A DNA stretch of 64,000 nt. Source: Streptomyces sp. NBC_01241 (GTDB lineage Bacteria > Actinomycetota > Actinomycetes > Streptomycetales > Streptomycetaceae). The notes beneath the pieces are model-generated. The model was not told where the DNA came from, searched no databases, and worked only from the letters and a program-made list of their open reading frames with translations. Positions within the stretch are counted from its first letter, which is position 1; each line of letters begins with the position of its first letter. The translations under genes and the position numbers were made by a program. This document shows positions 17,136-24,735 of this stretch, one piece after another. Location of the stretch: contig NZ_CP108494.1 of assembly GCF_041435435.1 (NCBI RefSeq), positions 2,576,501 through 2,640,500 of the forward strand, in the 5' to 3' direction.

Positions 17136-17927
17136 TTAGCCCTTGTCGAGGGTGTACGGGGCGGGGGCGTCGTCCTCGCCCTCGTCCTCGTCCGTCGGCA
17201 CCAGGTCGCGCACCAGCAGAGTCGCTCCGGCGACGGCACCCGGCATCAGGAACACGGCGACGAACGGAACGAGGAAGGCGAGCCCCAGCGGCACGCCGAA
17301 ACCGAGGGTCAGCAGGCGACGCCCGCGCAGCAGGGCGAGCCGGTCCTTCAGGACCATGCCGCGGCGCTGGAGCGCGACGGCCGTGAGTTCCTCGGCGAGG
17401 AAGTAGCCGGTGACGCAGAAGCCGATCACGGGGACGACGGTCTGACCGACGACCGGAATGAACCCGAAACCGAAGAGCACCACCGAGTACAGCCCCACCC
17501 GCACCAGGATGCGAACGCTGTCACGGGCGGATATCCACAGCTCCCGCCAGAGCGGCAGCCCGGACTCGGGAACCTCGCCGCCCTCCGTACGGTCGACCTG
17601 CTCGGAGAGCGACTCGTAGAAGGGCTGGCCGACCAGCAGCGTCACGGCGGTGAACGTGATCACGGCGAGGAAGAGCCCGAGCCCGAAGACCAGCACGGTC
17701 AGGGTGGTGCGGAGCAGACCGGCCCAGGGCGACGACCAGTCGTCGGCGAAGGGGGTCGCCCAGGTCACCAGAGTGTCGGCGCCATAGCCGAGGCCGACCA
17801 GCGCTGCCGCGTACAGGACGAGGGTGATGAGCCCGGGCAGCAGCCCGAAGCCGAACCAGCGTCCGTGCCGGCCGACCCATCGCTGCCCCTTGACCAAGTA
17901 GCCGAAGCCCACCCCTAGATCACGCAT
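17136..17927 (-). CDS. EI24/CysZ-like membrane protein
   Basis: This 263-residue protein has four to six hydrophobic segments and the EI24-domain pattern: GFGYLVKGQRWV at the N-terminus, TAVTLLVGQPFYESLSEQVD in the middle and FGFGFIPVVGQTVVPVIGFCVTGYFLAEELT later. CysZ proteins of this domain take up sulfate, but most actinobacterial members are uncharacterised. The C-terminus is acidic (DEDEGEDDAPAPY). ATG 17927 was preferred because the open frame upstream is low-complexity. It probably forms a two-gene unit with the LysE-type exporter. Confidence 0.85.
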   Translation of the reverse strand: MRDLGVGFGYLVKGQRWVGRHGRWFGFGLLPGLITLVLYAAALVGLGYGADTLVTWATPFADDWSSPWAGLLRTTLTVLVFGLGLFLAVITFTAVTLLVGQPFYESLSEQVDRTEGGEVPESGLPLWRELWISARDSVRILVRVGLYSVVLFGFGFIPVVGQTVVPVIGFCVTGYFLAEELTAVALQRRGMVLKDRLALLRGRRLLTLGFGVPLGLAFLVPFVAVFLMPGAVAGATLLVRDLVPTDEDEGEDDAPAPYTLDKG

Positions 17928-18116
17928 TGCGTCAGGGTACTGGTGGGGGATGTGGCCCCTCCCGTCGCGGTGGCCCGGTGCACGGCCGAGGACCGCACCC
18001 CCTCGCGGGGATGCGGCCCTCGCGGGGATGCGGCCCTCGGCCGGTTGCGAGCGGTCAGGCAACCGACAGCTCTACCTTGATGTTGGATGAGACCAATGGG
18101 CGCCCCTGAGCGGCTT

Positions 18117-19136
18117 TCAGGCCAGGGAGACGATCATCTTCCCGGTGTTCTCGCCGCGCAGCAGACCGAGGAAGGCGTCGAAGCCGTTCTCGATGCCGTC
18201 GACGAAGGTCTCGCGGTACTTCAGCTCGCCCGAGGCCAGCCAGCCGGCCACGTCCTGGACGAACTGCGGCTGGAGCGCGGCGTGATCGCCGACGAGCATG
18301 CCCTGGATGCGCAGCCGCTTGCCGATGACGAGGGCGAGGTTGCGCGGGCCGGGGGTCGGCTCGGTCGCGTTGTACTGGGCGATCATTCCGCAGAGGGTGA
18401 CGCGGCCGTGCACGTTGAGCGAGGAGATCGCGGCTTCGAGGTGTTCGCCGCCGACGTTGTCGAAGTAGACGTCGATGCCGTCGGGGGCGGCCTCGCGCAG
18501 CTGCTCGGCGACCGGGCCGTTCTTGTAGTTGAAGGCCGCGTCGAAGCCGTACTCCTCGACGAGGAGCTTGACCTTCTCGTCGGATCCGGCCGAGCCGATG
18601 ACCCGTGAGGCGCCCTTGAGCTTCGCCATCTGGCCGACCTGGCTGCCGACCGCACCGGCCGCTCCGGAGACGAAGACGGCGTCGCCCGCCTTGAAGGAGG
18701 CGACCTCGAAGAGGCCCGCGTAGGCGGTGAGACCGGTCATGCCGAGCACGCCGAGATAGGCGGAGAGCGGGGCGAGCGACGGGTCGACCTTCACCACGCG
18801 CTCGGCCGGGACCTCGGCGTACTCGCGCCAGCCGAGGCCGTGCAGGACGTGGTCACCGACCGCGATACCCGCCGCGTTCGACGCGACGACCTCGCCGACC
18901 GCTCCGCCGTCCATGGGGTGATCGAGCTTGAAGGGCGGGGTGTACGACTTCACGTCGTTCATCCTTCCCCTCATGTACGGATCGACCGAGAAGTGCAGGT
19001 TACGGACGAGGACGCGCCCCTCGCCCGGAGCGGTGACCGGGGCCTCACGCAGTGCGAAATCCTCGGCCTTCGGCCAGCCGTGCGGGCGGGCCACGAGGTG
19101 CCATTCACGGCTGGACGCGGGAAGTGCTGCAGACAT
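18117..19136 (-). CDS. NADP-dependent medium-chain oxidoreductase (CurA/YfmJ-like)
   Basis: This 339-residue zinc-independent medium-chain reductase belongs to the leukotriene B4 dehydrogenase/curcumin reductase group. Visible motifs are DPYMRGRMND near residue 52, LGMTGLTAYAGLFEVA, the NADP-binding FVSGAAGAVGSQVGQMAK near residue 155 and FDAAFNYKNG. Relatives reduce the double bond of alpha,beta-unsaturated carbonyls. A MarR regulator diverges from it, and the 96-bp shared promoter region holds an imperfect palindrome, so induction by an electrophile or quinone is likely. Confidence 0.92.
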   Translation of the reverse strand: MSAALPASSREWHLVARPHGWPKAEDFALREAPVTAPGEGRVLVRNLHFSVDPYMRGRMNDVKSYTPPFKLDHPMDGGAVGEVVASNAAGIAVGDHVLHGLGWREYAEVPAERVVKVDPSLAPLSAYLGVLGMTGLTAYAGLFEVASFKAGDAVFVSGAAGAVGSQVGQMAKLKGASRVIGSAGSDEKVKLLVEEYGFDAAFNYKNGPVAEQLREAAPDGIDVYFDNVGGEHLEAAISSLNVHGRVTLCGMIAQYNATEPTPGPRNLALVIGKRLRIQGMLVGDHAALQPQFVQDVAGWLASGELKYRETFVDGIENGFDAFLGLLRGENTGKMIVSLA

Positions 19137-19164
19137 GGGCTCCGGGTCTCCTCAATGAAAATAC

Positions 19165-19210
19165 TTCATGACGTGAAACAACCATGCTCCTGGATATTTC
19201 ATATTGTCAA
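19165..19210. promoter_or_regulatory. divergent promoter region with MarR-type operator
   Basis: TTCATGACGTGAA (19165-19177) is a near-palindrome, TTCA-N5-TGAA. On the minus strand TTGACA (19210-19205) is a perfect -35 element for the oxidoreductase, so the palindrome lies just downstream of the promoter core. This fits repression by the divergent MarR protein. Confidence 0.5.
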
Positions 19211-19232
19211 GTAACCGGTTATCGTGGGTGTC

Positions 19233-19676
19233 ATGGCCACCACCCGTACAGACCCTCTGACCCTCGAAGTCGTCGAGCTCATCGGCACCGTCGTGGCGCG
19301 TTACTACGAGGAGTACGACGAGGCCGCGGCGGCCCACTCCCTCACCGGCGCCCAGGCGCGCGTTCTCGGGCTGCTCGCCCTGGAGCCGATACCCATGCGC
19401 AGGATCGCCCAGAAGCTGAAGTGCGAGCCGTCGAATGTCACCGGCATCGTCGACCGGCTGGAGACCCGCGGCCTGGTGGAGCGCAGGCCGGATCCGGCCG
19501 ACCGGCGGGTGAAGCTGGCCGCCCCGACGGAGAAGGGCGCGCGGACGGCGCAGGAGCTGCGCGATTCGCTCACGTTCGCCCGGGAGCCGCTGGCCGAGCT
19601 GTCGGACGAGGACCGGGCGACGCTGCGGGACCTGCTGCGGCGCATGCTGGGAGAGTCGGGCCCGCGCCACAGCTGA
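19233..19676 (+). CDS. MarR-family transcriptional regulator
   Basis: This protein of about 147 residues has a MarR winged helix: TGAQARVLGLLALEPIPMRRI, AQKLKCEPSNVTGIVDRLE (recognition helix) and the wing TRGLVERRPDPADRRVKLAAPT. MarR proteins sense phenolics, oxidants or metals and repress a neighbouring detoxification gene, here the divergent oxidoreductase. ATG 19233 was chosen; GTG 19224 is in frame. A cysteine is present in LKCEPS within the DNA-binding domain, which could be redox-active. Confidence 0.9.
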   Translation: MATTRTDPLTLEVVELIGTVVARYYEEYDEAAAAHSLTGAQARVLGLLALEPIPMRRIAQKLKCEPSNVTGIVDRLETRGLVERRPDPADRRVKLAAPTEKGARTAQELRDSLTFAREPLAELSDEDRATLRDLLRRMLGESGPRHS

Positions 19677-19680
19677 GGGC

Positions 19681-19845
19681 AGGGCGTGGCCGGGGGCCGG
19701 GCGGGCTCGGGGGCCGGGCGGGCTCGGGGGCCGGGCGGACTCGGGGCAGAACGCTCAGGAACAGAACCAGGTCAGGGGCAGACCCGGGTCAGGAGCCACC
19801 CCGGGCAGGAGCAGAACGCTCAGGAGCAGAACCAGAGGAACCAGC
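19681..19845. repeat. GC-rich short tandem repeats downstream of marR
   Basis: Two repeat types occur. An 18-mer, GGGGCCGGGCGGGCTCGG, is repeated about three times (19690-19745), and segments such as GAACGCTCAGGA.CAGAACCAG occur twice (19750-19840). The second set runs into the 3' end of the SCO2400-family gene. Confidence 0.6.
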
Positions 19846-20620
19846 ACGTCTCGGAGCGGGTCGGCGTCGGCGTCGGCGTCGGGGTGGGCGACGCCGGGGG
19901 TGCCGGCCGCGTCGGTCCGCCGCCGGGCCGGGCCGGGTCCGACGGATCGCCGGGCGCCCCCTCGGTGGCGTCGGGGCCGGGCGCCAGGTCCGTGGGGGCG
20001 GAGGGCGCGGCGGATTCCGGTACCGGCGCGGCGGCGGAATCCTCGGGGCGGGGGCTGTCCGCGCCGGAATCCTCGGGGCGGGCGCTGCCCGTCGCCCCAC
20101 CCGCACCCGTGGCACCGGCGGGATGCGCATCGGTGGCCGGGAGCACGGAGGGGCCGTCCACCGGGCCGGGCCGTTCGGCCGCGTCGCTCGCCGAGAGTGC
20201 CGGGGCCGGCTCGGTCGCATCCGGGACCGCTTCGCGTACGTAGTCCGAGGCGCGGTCGTCGCCGTTCGGCTCGATGGCCAGCTCGGCCAGGCTCAGCAGC
20301 CCCGCCGCGAGCACCACGCCGATTGCGACGAGCAGGGACGTCCGGCCCCGACGGCGGTGTGCACGCTTGCCACGCCGCTGCGCCCCGGCCCTCCGGTCCG
20401 GCCTGCGGGAACCGGAGGTGCCGCGCGCGGGGCGGGCAGCATCGCGCCCCCCGCGGCGTCCCGCGAGCCGGGGCGGTGCGGACGGTTCGCGCTCCGCATC
20501 CGGCTCGTGGCCGGCAAACGCGGGCGTGGCGTAGTGGCTCAGCGCCTCCGCGGGGGTTCCGCATCCGGCACAGGCCAGGGCGCCGTTGAGATGCCGTTGG
20601 CACGGGTGGCAGTAATCCAT
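19820..20620 (-). CDS. SCO2400-family protein with zinc-ribbon-like N-terminus
   Basis: The N-terminus CHPCQRHLNGALACAGCGTP gives two CxxC pairs, typical of a small zinc ribbon, and matches the streptomycete SCO2400 family as I remember it. A basic stretch (residues 50-95) precedes one transmembrane helix, TSLLVAIGVVLAAGLLSLAEL. The rest, about 150 residues, is a low-complexity Pro/Ala/Gly/Ser tail ending in a PTPTPTPTPTRSET run and a short Trp-Phe-Cys-rich end. The expected topology is a cytoplasmic zinc-binding head and an extracytoplasmic disordered tail. No function is known. Confidence 0.8.
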   Translation of the reverse strand: MDYCHPCQRHLNGALACAGCGTPAEALSHYATPAFAGHEPDAEREPSAPPRLAGRRGGRDAARPARGTSGSRRPDRRAGAQRRGKRAHRRRGRTSLLVAIGVVLAAGLLSLAELAIEPNGDDRASDYVREAVPDATEPAPALSASDAAERPGPVDGPSVLPATDAHPAGATGAGGATGSARPEDSGADSPRPEDSAAAPVPESAAPSAPTDLAPGPDATEGAPGDPSDPARPGGGPTRPAPPASPTPTPTPTPTRSETCWFLWFCS

Positions 20621-20698
20621 GGCGCCCGCAGATTAGATGCCAGTAGGACAACATAGATAGCCGCCCATGTGAGGATCCTGTGTGGAAATGTTGAAACC

Positions 20699-21265
20699 AT
20701 GACCGCGCCCACGCCTTTCGGCCCTCGTGAGTTCCAGCTCGTCCTGCTGCGCCGGATGGCCGACCATCAGCCCGCCCTCGTCGACGAGGCCCGGCAGGAG
20801 CTGAGTGCCTCGCTCGCCGAGATGCGGGAGGCCAACCGGCGTTGGCAGGCCATGGTGCGGGCGCCACGGGGGCGGGGCGCCCTGCGGCGCTACCGTTCGG
20901 TGCTCGGCGAGCCCGAGTCGTCCGTACACCGCACGATCGGCGATCTGGAGTGCGACGCGCTGCTGTGGCCGGTGCCGCTCTGGCCGGATCTGCGGTTCGA
21001 GGTGATGATCGCGCCGGGCGGGGCCGTATGGAACGAATGGCTGGTGCGGGCGCCGGGAGCGCCGGGCCCCGAACTGCGTACCGTCCAGGATCTGCGCCCC
21101 TGGTCGGGCACGGTGGACGAGGTCGCCCGGGCCTTCGCCCCGGCCCGTCCGATGGAGGGCAGCCCGCCGACCCGGTGGGCGCTCGCGATCGACGCGCCCG
21201 ACACGGGTGAATCGTATGTCGCCGAATTCACCTGGGGGCTGTTCCAGCGACTGCTGCCCGGCTGA
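20699..21265 (+). CDS. conserved hypothetical protein, 188 residues
   Basis: I do not recognise this family. The protein is soluble, with a charged helical N-terminal half (REFQLVLLRRMADHQP and LREANRRWQAM-like segments) and a Trp-rich C-terminal half (LWPVPLWPDLRFEVMIAP, VWNEWLVRAPG, RWALAIDAPD, EFTWGLFQRLLP). It has no signal peptide and no obvious catalytic motif. It is divergent from the SCO2400-family gene and 145 bp upstream of mbl in the same direction, so it could belong to a cell-envelope group. Codon use fits a real Streptomyces gene. Confidence 0.7.
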   Translation: MTAPTPFGPREFQLVLLRRMADHQPALVDEARQELSASLAEMREANRRWQAMVRAPRGRGALRRYRSVLGEPESSVHRTIGDLECDALLWPVPLWPDLRFEVMIAPGGAVWNEWLVRAPGAPGPELRTVQDLRPWSGTVDEVARAFAPARPMEGSPPTRWALAIDAPDTGESYVAEFTWGLFQRLLPG

Positions 21266-21410
21266 CCTCTGCGTACCGCGCGCCCTGTCACTCCGTCAGC
21301 CCGGACCCCCTACGGCTCATCCCGACGGGCGCGACGACTCCGAACGGCGCACGATGCGAAGAGAGCCGGCTGCCGCCGGAATCCCCTCAGTGCTCTCGGG
21401 AGAACCTGCC

Positions 21411-22448
21411 GTGACCGTCAGCCTTGAGCAGTTGCGCCGTTGCCATGTCGCCGTCGACCTCGGGGCCGCCCGGACCCGTGTGTACGTCAAGGGACTCGGG
21501 CTCGTCGTCGACGAGCCGAGCGCCGCCGCCGTGAACACCCGTACCGGCTCGCTCATCGCCGTCGGCGAACTCGCCGAAAAGATGACGGGCCGCACCCCCG
21601 ACTACATCCGGGTGGTCCGCCCGGTCACCGGTGGAACCGTCATCGACATCGAGATGGCCCAGCGGATGCTCCGCCAGCTGCTCGGCGAGAAGCTCCGCCG
21701 CCAGCTGCGCCGCAAGCCCCGGCTGCGGGCCGCCGCCTGCACCCCGCACGACAGCGATCCGCTCGCCCAGCGGGCCACCGTCGAAACCCTGGTGGGGCTG
21801 GGCGCGCGGCGGGTCGAGCTGGTCGACACCCTGATCGCGGCGGCCGTCGGCTGCGGGCTCCCCGTCGAGCAGCCGACCGCGACCATGATCATGGTGTGCG
21901 GGGCGGCGACCACCCAGATCGCGGTGCTCTCGCTCGGCTCGATCGTGACCGCCGTACGTGTCCCGGTCGGCGGCGACGCCATCGACCACACGGTGATCCA
22001 GTATCTGCGCCAGCACCACGAGTTGATGCTGCCGAGCCAGTCCGTACGACCGCTGCAACTGGCGCTCAGCGGCAGCGGTCCGAGCTCGCACCGGCCCGTG
22101 ACGACCAAGATCCACGGCCGGGACGTGGCGACCGGTCTGGCCCGCTCGGTGGAGGTCGACACCGCCGCCGTGCGGAAGGCGATCCACGCCCCGCTGACCG
22201 CCGTGCTCGACGGTCTCGGCAAGATCCTCCGCGACTGCCCGCCCGATCTGGTGGCCGACCTGGTCGACTGCGGGATCATGATGGTCGGCGGCAGCGCGCT
22301 GCTGCCCGGCCTCGACCAGATGCTGCGGGAGGCGACGGGCATGTCCGTGCACATCGCGGACCGGCCCGACGTGTGCTCCGTACTGGGGCTCGGTGCGATG
22401 CTGGACGGGAAGATCGAGCCGATGGTCCTCGACCCGCTCGCCTGCTGA
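21411..22448 (+). CDS. mbl: MreB-like actin homologue (Mbl type)
   Basis: This 345-residue actin-fold protein has the phosphate-1 motif VAVDLGAARTRVYVKG at the N-terminus, SAAAVNTRTG, the phosphate-2 region MVCGAATTQIAVLSLGSI and the adenosine motif IMMVGGSALLPGLD. It resembles the Streptomyces Mbl protein, which works with MreB in spore-wall formation rather than vegetative growth. The sequence diverges from canonical MreB; for example, PHD replaces the usual PSGIT-type segment. GTG 21411 gives the family-like start TVSLEQL; an upstream ATG 21354 would add 19 residues. The histidine kinase gene follows 19 bp later. Confidence 0.88.
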   Translation: MTVSLEQLRRCHVAVDLGAARTRVYVKGLGLVVDEPSAAAVNTRTGSLIAVGELAEKMTGRTPDYIRVVRPVTGGTVIDIEMAQRMLRQLLGEKLRRQLRRKPRLRAAACTPHDSDPLAQRATVETLVGLGARRVELVDTLIAAAVGCGLPVEQPTATMIMVCGAATTQIAVLSLGSIVTAVRVPVGGDAIDHTVIQYLRQHHELMLPSQSVRPLQLALSGSGPSSHRPVTTKIHGRDVATGLARSVEVDTAAVRKAIHAPLTAVLDGLGKILRDCPPDLVADLVDCGIMMVGGSALLPGLDQMLREATGMSVHIADRPDVCSVLGLGAMLDGKIEPMVLDPLAC

Positions 22449-22467
22449 GCCCCGCGGGGGTGCGCGC

Positions 22468-24093
22468 GTGTCCGACGAGACGGAGAACCGGGCGGCGGCG
22501 CACCCGCACGCGGGGCCCCCGGACGCGGAGCCGGCCGACGCGACCGGCCGTGCGCGGACGGCCCGGCTGCCGATGCTCCTGGAAGCGGTGCCGAGCGTCG
22601 GCACCACTCTCGAACTGCGGGCCACTCTCCAGCAGATCGTGGACACCGCCACCGCGCTGACGGAGGCCCGCTACGGCGCGCTCGGCGTACTCGACCCCGG
22701 GCGCGGCACGATCACCGAGCTGTTGACCTCGGGCCTCGGCGACGCCGAGCGGCAGCGCATCGGGCGGTTCCCGGGCGGGCACTCGGGGATGCTCGGCCTC
22801 CTCATCGCCGAACCGCAGCCGCTGCGCTCCGACGATCTGACCACCGACCCGCGCTCCTGCGGGGTACCGCCCGGCCATCCGCCGATGCACTCCTTCCTGG
22901 GGGCACCGATCCAGGTGCAGGACCAGGTGTTCGGCAATCTCTACCTCACCGAGAAGCGCACCGGCCGCTTCACCGATACGGACATGGCGCTGCTCAGGGT
23001 GCTGGCCTCGCAGGCCGGGATCGCGATCGGCAATGCCCGGCTGTACGAGTCGGCCCGGCAACGGGAGCGCTGGATCGAGGGGGCGGCCGCCGTCACCACC
23101 GCCCTGCTGGCGGGCGGGAACGCGGCCGACGCGCTGCTGACCGTCGCCGAGGGGGCCAGGGCACTCGCCGACGCCACCGCCGGGGTGATCCTCCAGCCGG
23201 ACGAGAAGGGCGGCATGGAGATCGTCACCGCGTCCACGCTCGACGACCCGGCCGGGATCGTCGGTACGACCATCGAGGCCGGTTCCGCCGTGCTGGTCCA
23301 ACTGCTGGGCGGGGAACCTGTGTTCATCGAGGACTCGGCCACCGATCCACGGATGACGACGCATGTGCGGTCGCGGTTCGGGCCCAGCATGATGCTGCCG
23401 CTGCAGAGCGGCGGGCGGCTGATCGGCACCCTCGCCCTGCCCCGGCGGCGCGGCGCCCGCCCGTACACGGCTGTGGACCGGCAGCTGGCCTCGCAGTTCG
23501 CCTCGCAGGCCGCGCTCGCCCTGGTCCTGGCGGACGCCCAGCACGACCGGGAACAGCTCGCGGTGTACGAGGACCGGGACAGGATCGCCCGCGATCTGCA
23601 CGACCTCGTCGTCCAGCGGCTGTTCGCGACCGAGATGATGCTCGAGTCGACGCGTCGCAGGGCCGCCGCCCCGGAGACGGACGAGCTGCTCGGCAAGGCC
23701 GTCGACGAACTGGACTCCACCATTCAGGAGGTACGGACGGCGATCTTCGCCCTCCAGCAGCCGCCCGCCGAGGTCCCCGCCACCTTCCGCGGCCGGGTGC
23801 TGCGCGAGACCGGGGGCGCCGCCGCCGTGCTCGGCTTCCAGCCGTCGGTGCACTTCAACGGGGCGGTCGACACGCTGGTCCGGGAGCCCGTGGACGGCCG
23901 GCTGCTCGCGGCGCTGCGGGGCACGCTGGCCGCCGCGCACCGGCGGGCCGGGGTGTCGGCGATCGAGGTGGAGGTGGACGCGGCGGCCGTGGAGCCCGAC
24001 GGGCGGGCCGCGGTCCGGCTGTCGGTCGCCGACGACGGCCGCGAGGAGGACGGCTCGCGTTCGCCGACCTTCATCTGGCAGGCGCCGCTCTGA
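22468..24093 (+). CDS. GAF-domain sensor histidine kinase with incomplete ATPase domain
   Basis: This 541-residue protein has two GAF domains (about residues 50-190 and 215-355), like the DosS/DevS group. A HisKA_3 dimerisation region follows with the phospho-acceptor His378 in DRIARDLHDLVVQRLFA. After it the expected HATPase_c domain is not complete. I see no clear N-box, the sequence VADDGREEDG stands where a D-x-G-x-G box should be, and no GxGLxNM-type G2 box exists before the stop. The frame ends in WQAPL at a 41-bp tandem duplication. It may not autophosphorylate by itself. No response regulator gene lies nearby. GTG 22468 is 19 bp after mbl, so cotranscription is likely. Confidence 0.85.
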   Translation: MSDETENRAAAHPHAGPPDAEPADATGRARTARLPMLLEAVPSVGTTLELRATLQQIVDTATALTEARYGALGVLDPGRGTITELLTSGLGDAERQRIGRFPGGHSGMLGLLIAEPQPLRSDDLTTDPRSCGVPPGHPPMHSFLGAPIQVQDQVFGNLYLTEKRTGRFTDTDMALLRVLASQAGIAIGNARLYESARQRERWIEGAAAVTTALLAGGNAADALLTVAEGARALADATAGVILQPDEKGGMEIVTASTLDDPAGIVGTTIEAGSAVLVQLLGGEPVFIEDSATDPRMTTHVRSRFGPSMMLPLQSGGRLIGTLALPRRRGARPYTAVDRQLASQFASQAALALVLADAQHDREQLAVYEDRDRIARDLHDLVVQRLFATEMMLESTRRRAAAPETDELLGKAVDELDSTIQEVRTAIFALQQPPAEVPATFRGRVLRETGGAAAVLGFQPSVHFNGAVDTLVREPVDGRLLAALRGTLAAAHRRAGVSAIEVEVDAAAVEPDGRAAVRLSVADDGREEDGSRSPTFIWQAPL

Positions 24094-24175
24094 AAGCCAC
24101 CCACGCGACCGTCATCGGGCAGGCGCCGCTCTCAAAGCCACCCACGCGACCGTCATCGGGCAGGCGCCGCTCTGA
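24077..24175. repeat. 41-bp tandem duplication across two convergent stop codons
   Basis: A 41-bp unit starting GGCAGGCGCCGCTCTGA is present at 24077-24117 and again at 24118-24158, with a partial third copy from 24159. Copies 1 and 2 differ by one visible base (tctgaaa versus tctcaaa). Copy 1 contains the stop of the histidine kinase; copy 3 overlaps the end of the Lrp gene. Confidence 0.9.
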
Positions 24176-24584
24176 GCGCGACGCGGGTGTTGGAGTGGGC
24201 GACACCGGCCTCCCGCTTGAGCCTGCGCAGCAGCCCGTCCAGGGCCGCGGTGTCGGCGACGGTGGCCCGTACGAGGTAGTCGTGGCCGCCGGTCACGTGC
24301 ACCACCTCGGTGATGCCGGGCAGGGCGAGCACCGCCCGTTCGAACGCCTCGTTCGTCGTGTCGATACGCAGCGTCACGTCGATGAAGACGACGAGGCCCG
24401 TGCGGGTGTCGGCGGCCGGGTCGATGATCACGGTGAAGCCGCGGATGACGCCGTCGCGCCGCAGCCGGCGCACCCGGTCGGCCGCGGCGTTGGCGCTGAG
24501 CCCGACCCGCACGCCCAGATCGCGGTACGAGATCCGGGCGTCCTCCTGGAGAATGCCGAGAATCTCCCTGTCCAGACGGTCCAT
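24153..24584 (-). CDS. Lrp/AsnC-family transcriptional regulator
   Basis: This 143-residue protein has the AsnC-type helix-turn-helix MDRLDREILGILQEDARISY...LGVRVGLSANAAADRVRRL (about residues 1-45) and the RAM ligand domain (FTVIIDPAADTRTG, VHVTGGHDYLVRATVADTAAL, VAHSNTRVALR). Such proteins sense amino acids and act as octamers. It diverges from matB and converges with the histidine kinase. Its last codons lie in the 41-bp tandem repeat, so its C-terminus may be recently altered. Confidence 0.93.
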   Translation of the reverse strand: MDRLDREILGILQEDARISYRDLGVRVGLSANAAADRVRRLRRDGVIRGFTVIIDPAADTRTGLVVFIDVTLRIDTTNEAFERAVLALPGITEVVHVTGGHDYLVRATVADTAALDGLLRRLKREAGVAHSNTRVALRAAPAR

Positions 24585-24735
24585 ACCGTGATTGTCTCAG
24601 CTTTGTCCGGTTCGTGACCTCGCAAGGCGCACCGGGGCCGGGTTCGTGGCCGTTGCGCCACCGTCGGCTTCGGGCCGGCCTTCGGTGTACGCCTACGGGC
24701 GCATGCGGACCCGTCAGCGTGAGGAGGGCTCTAGG

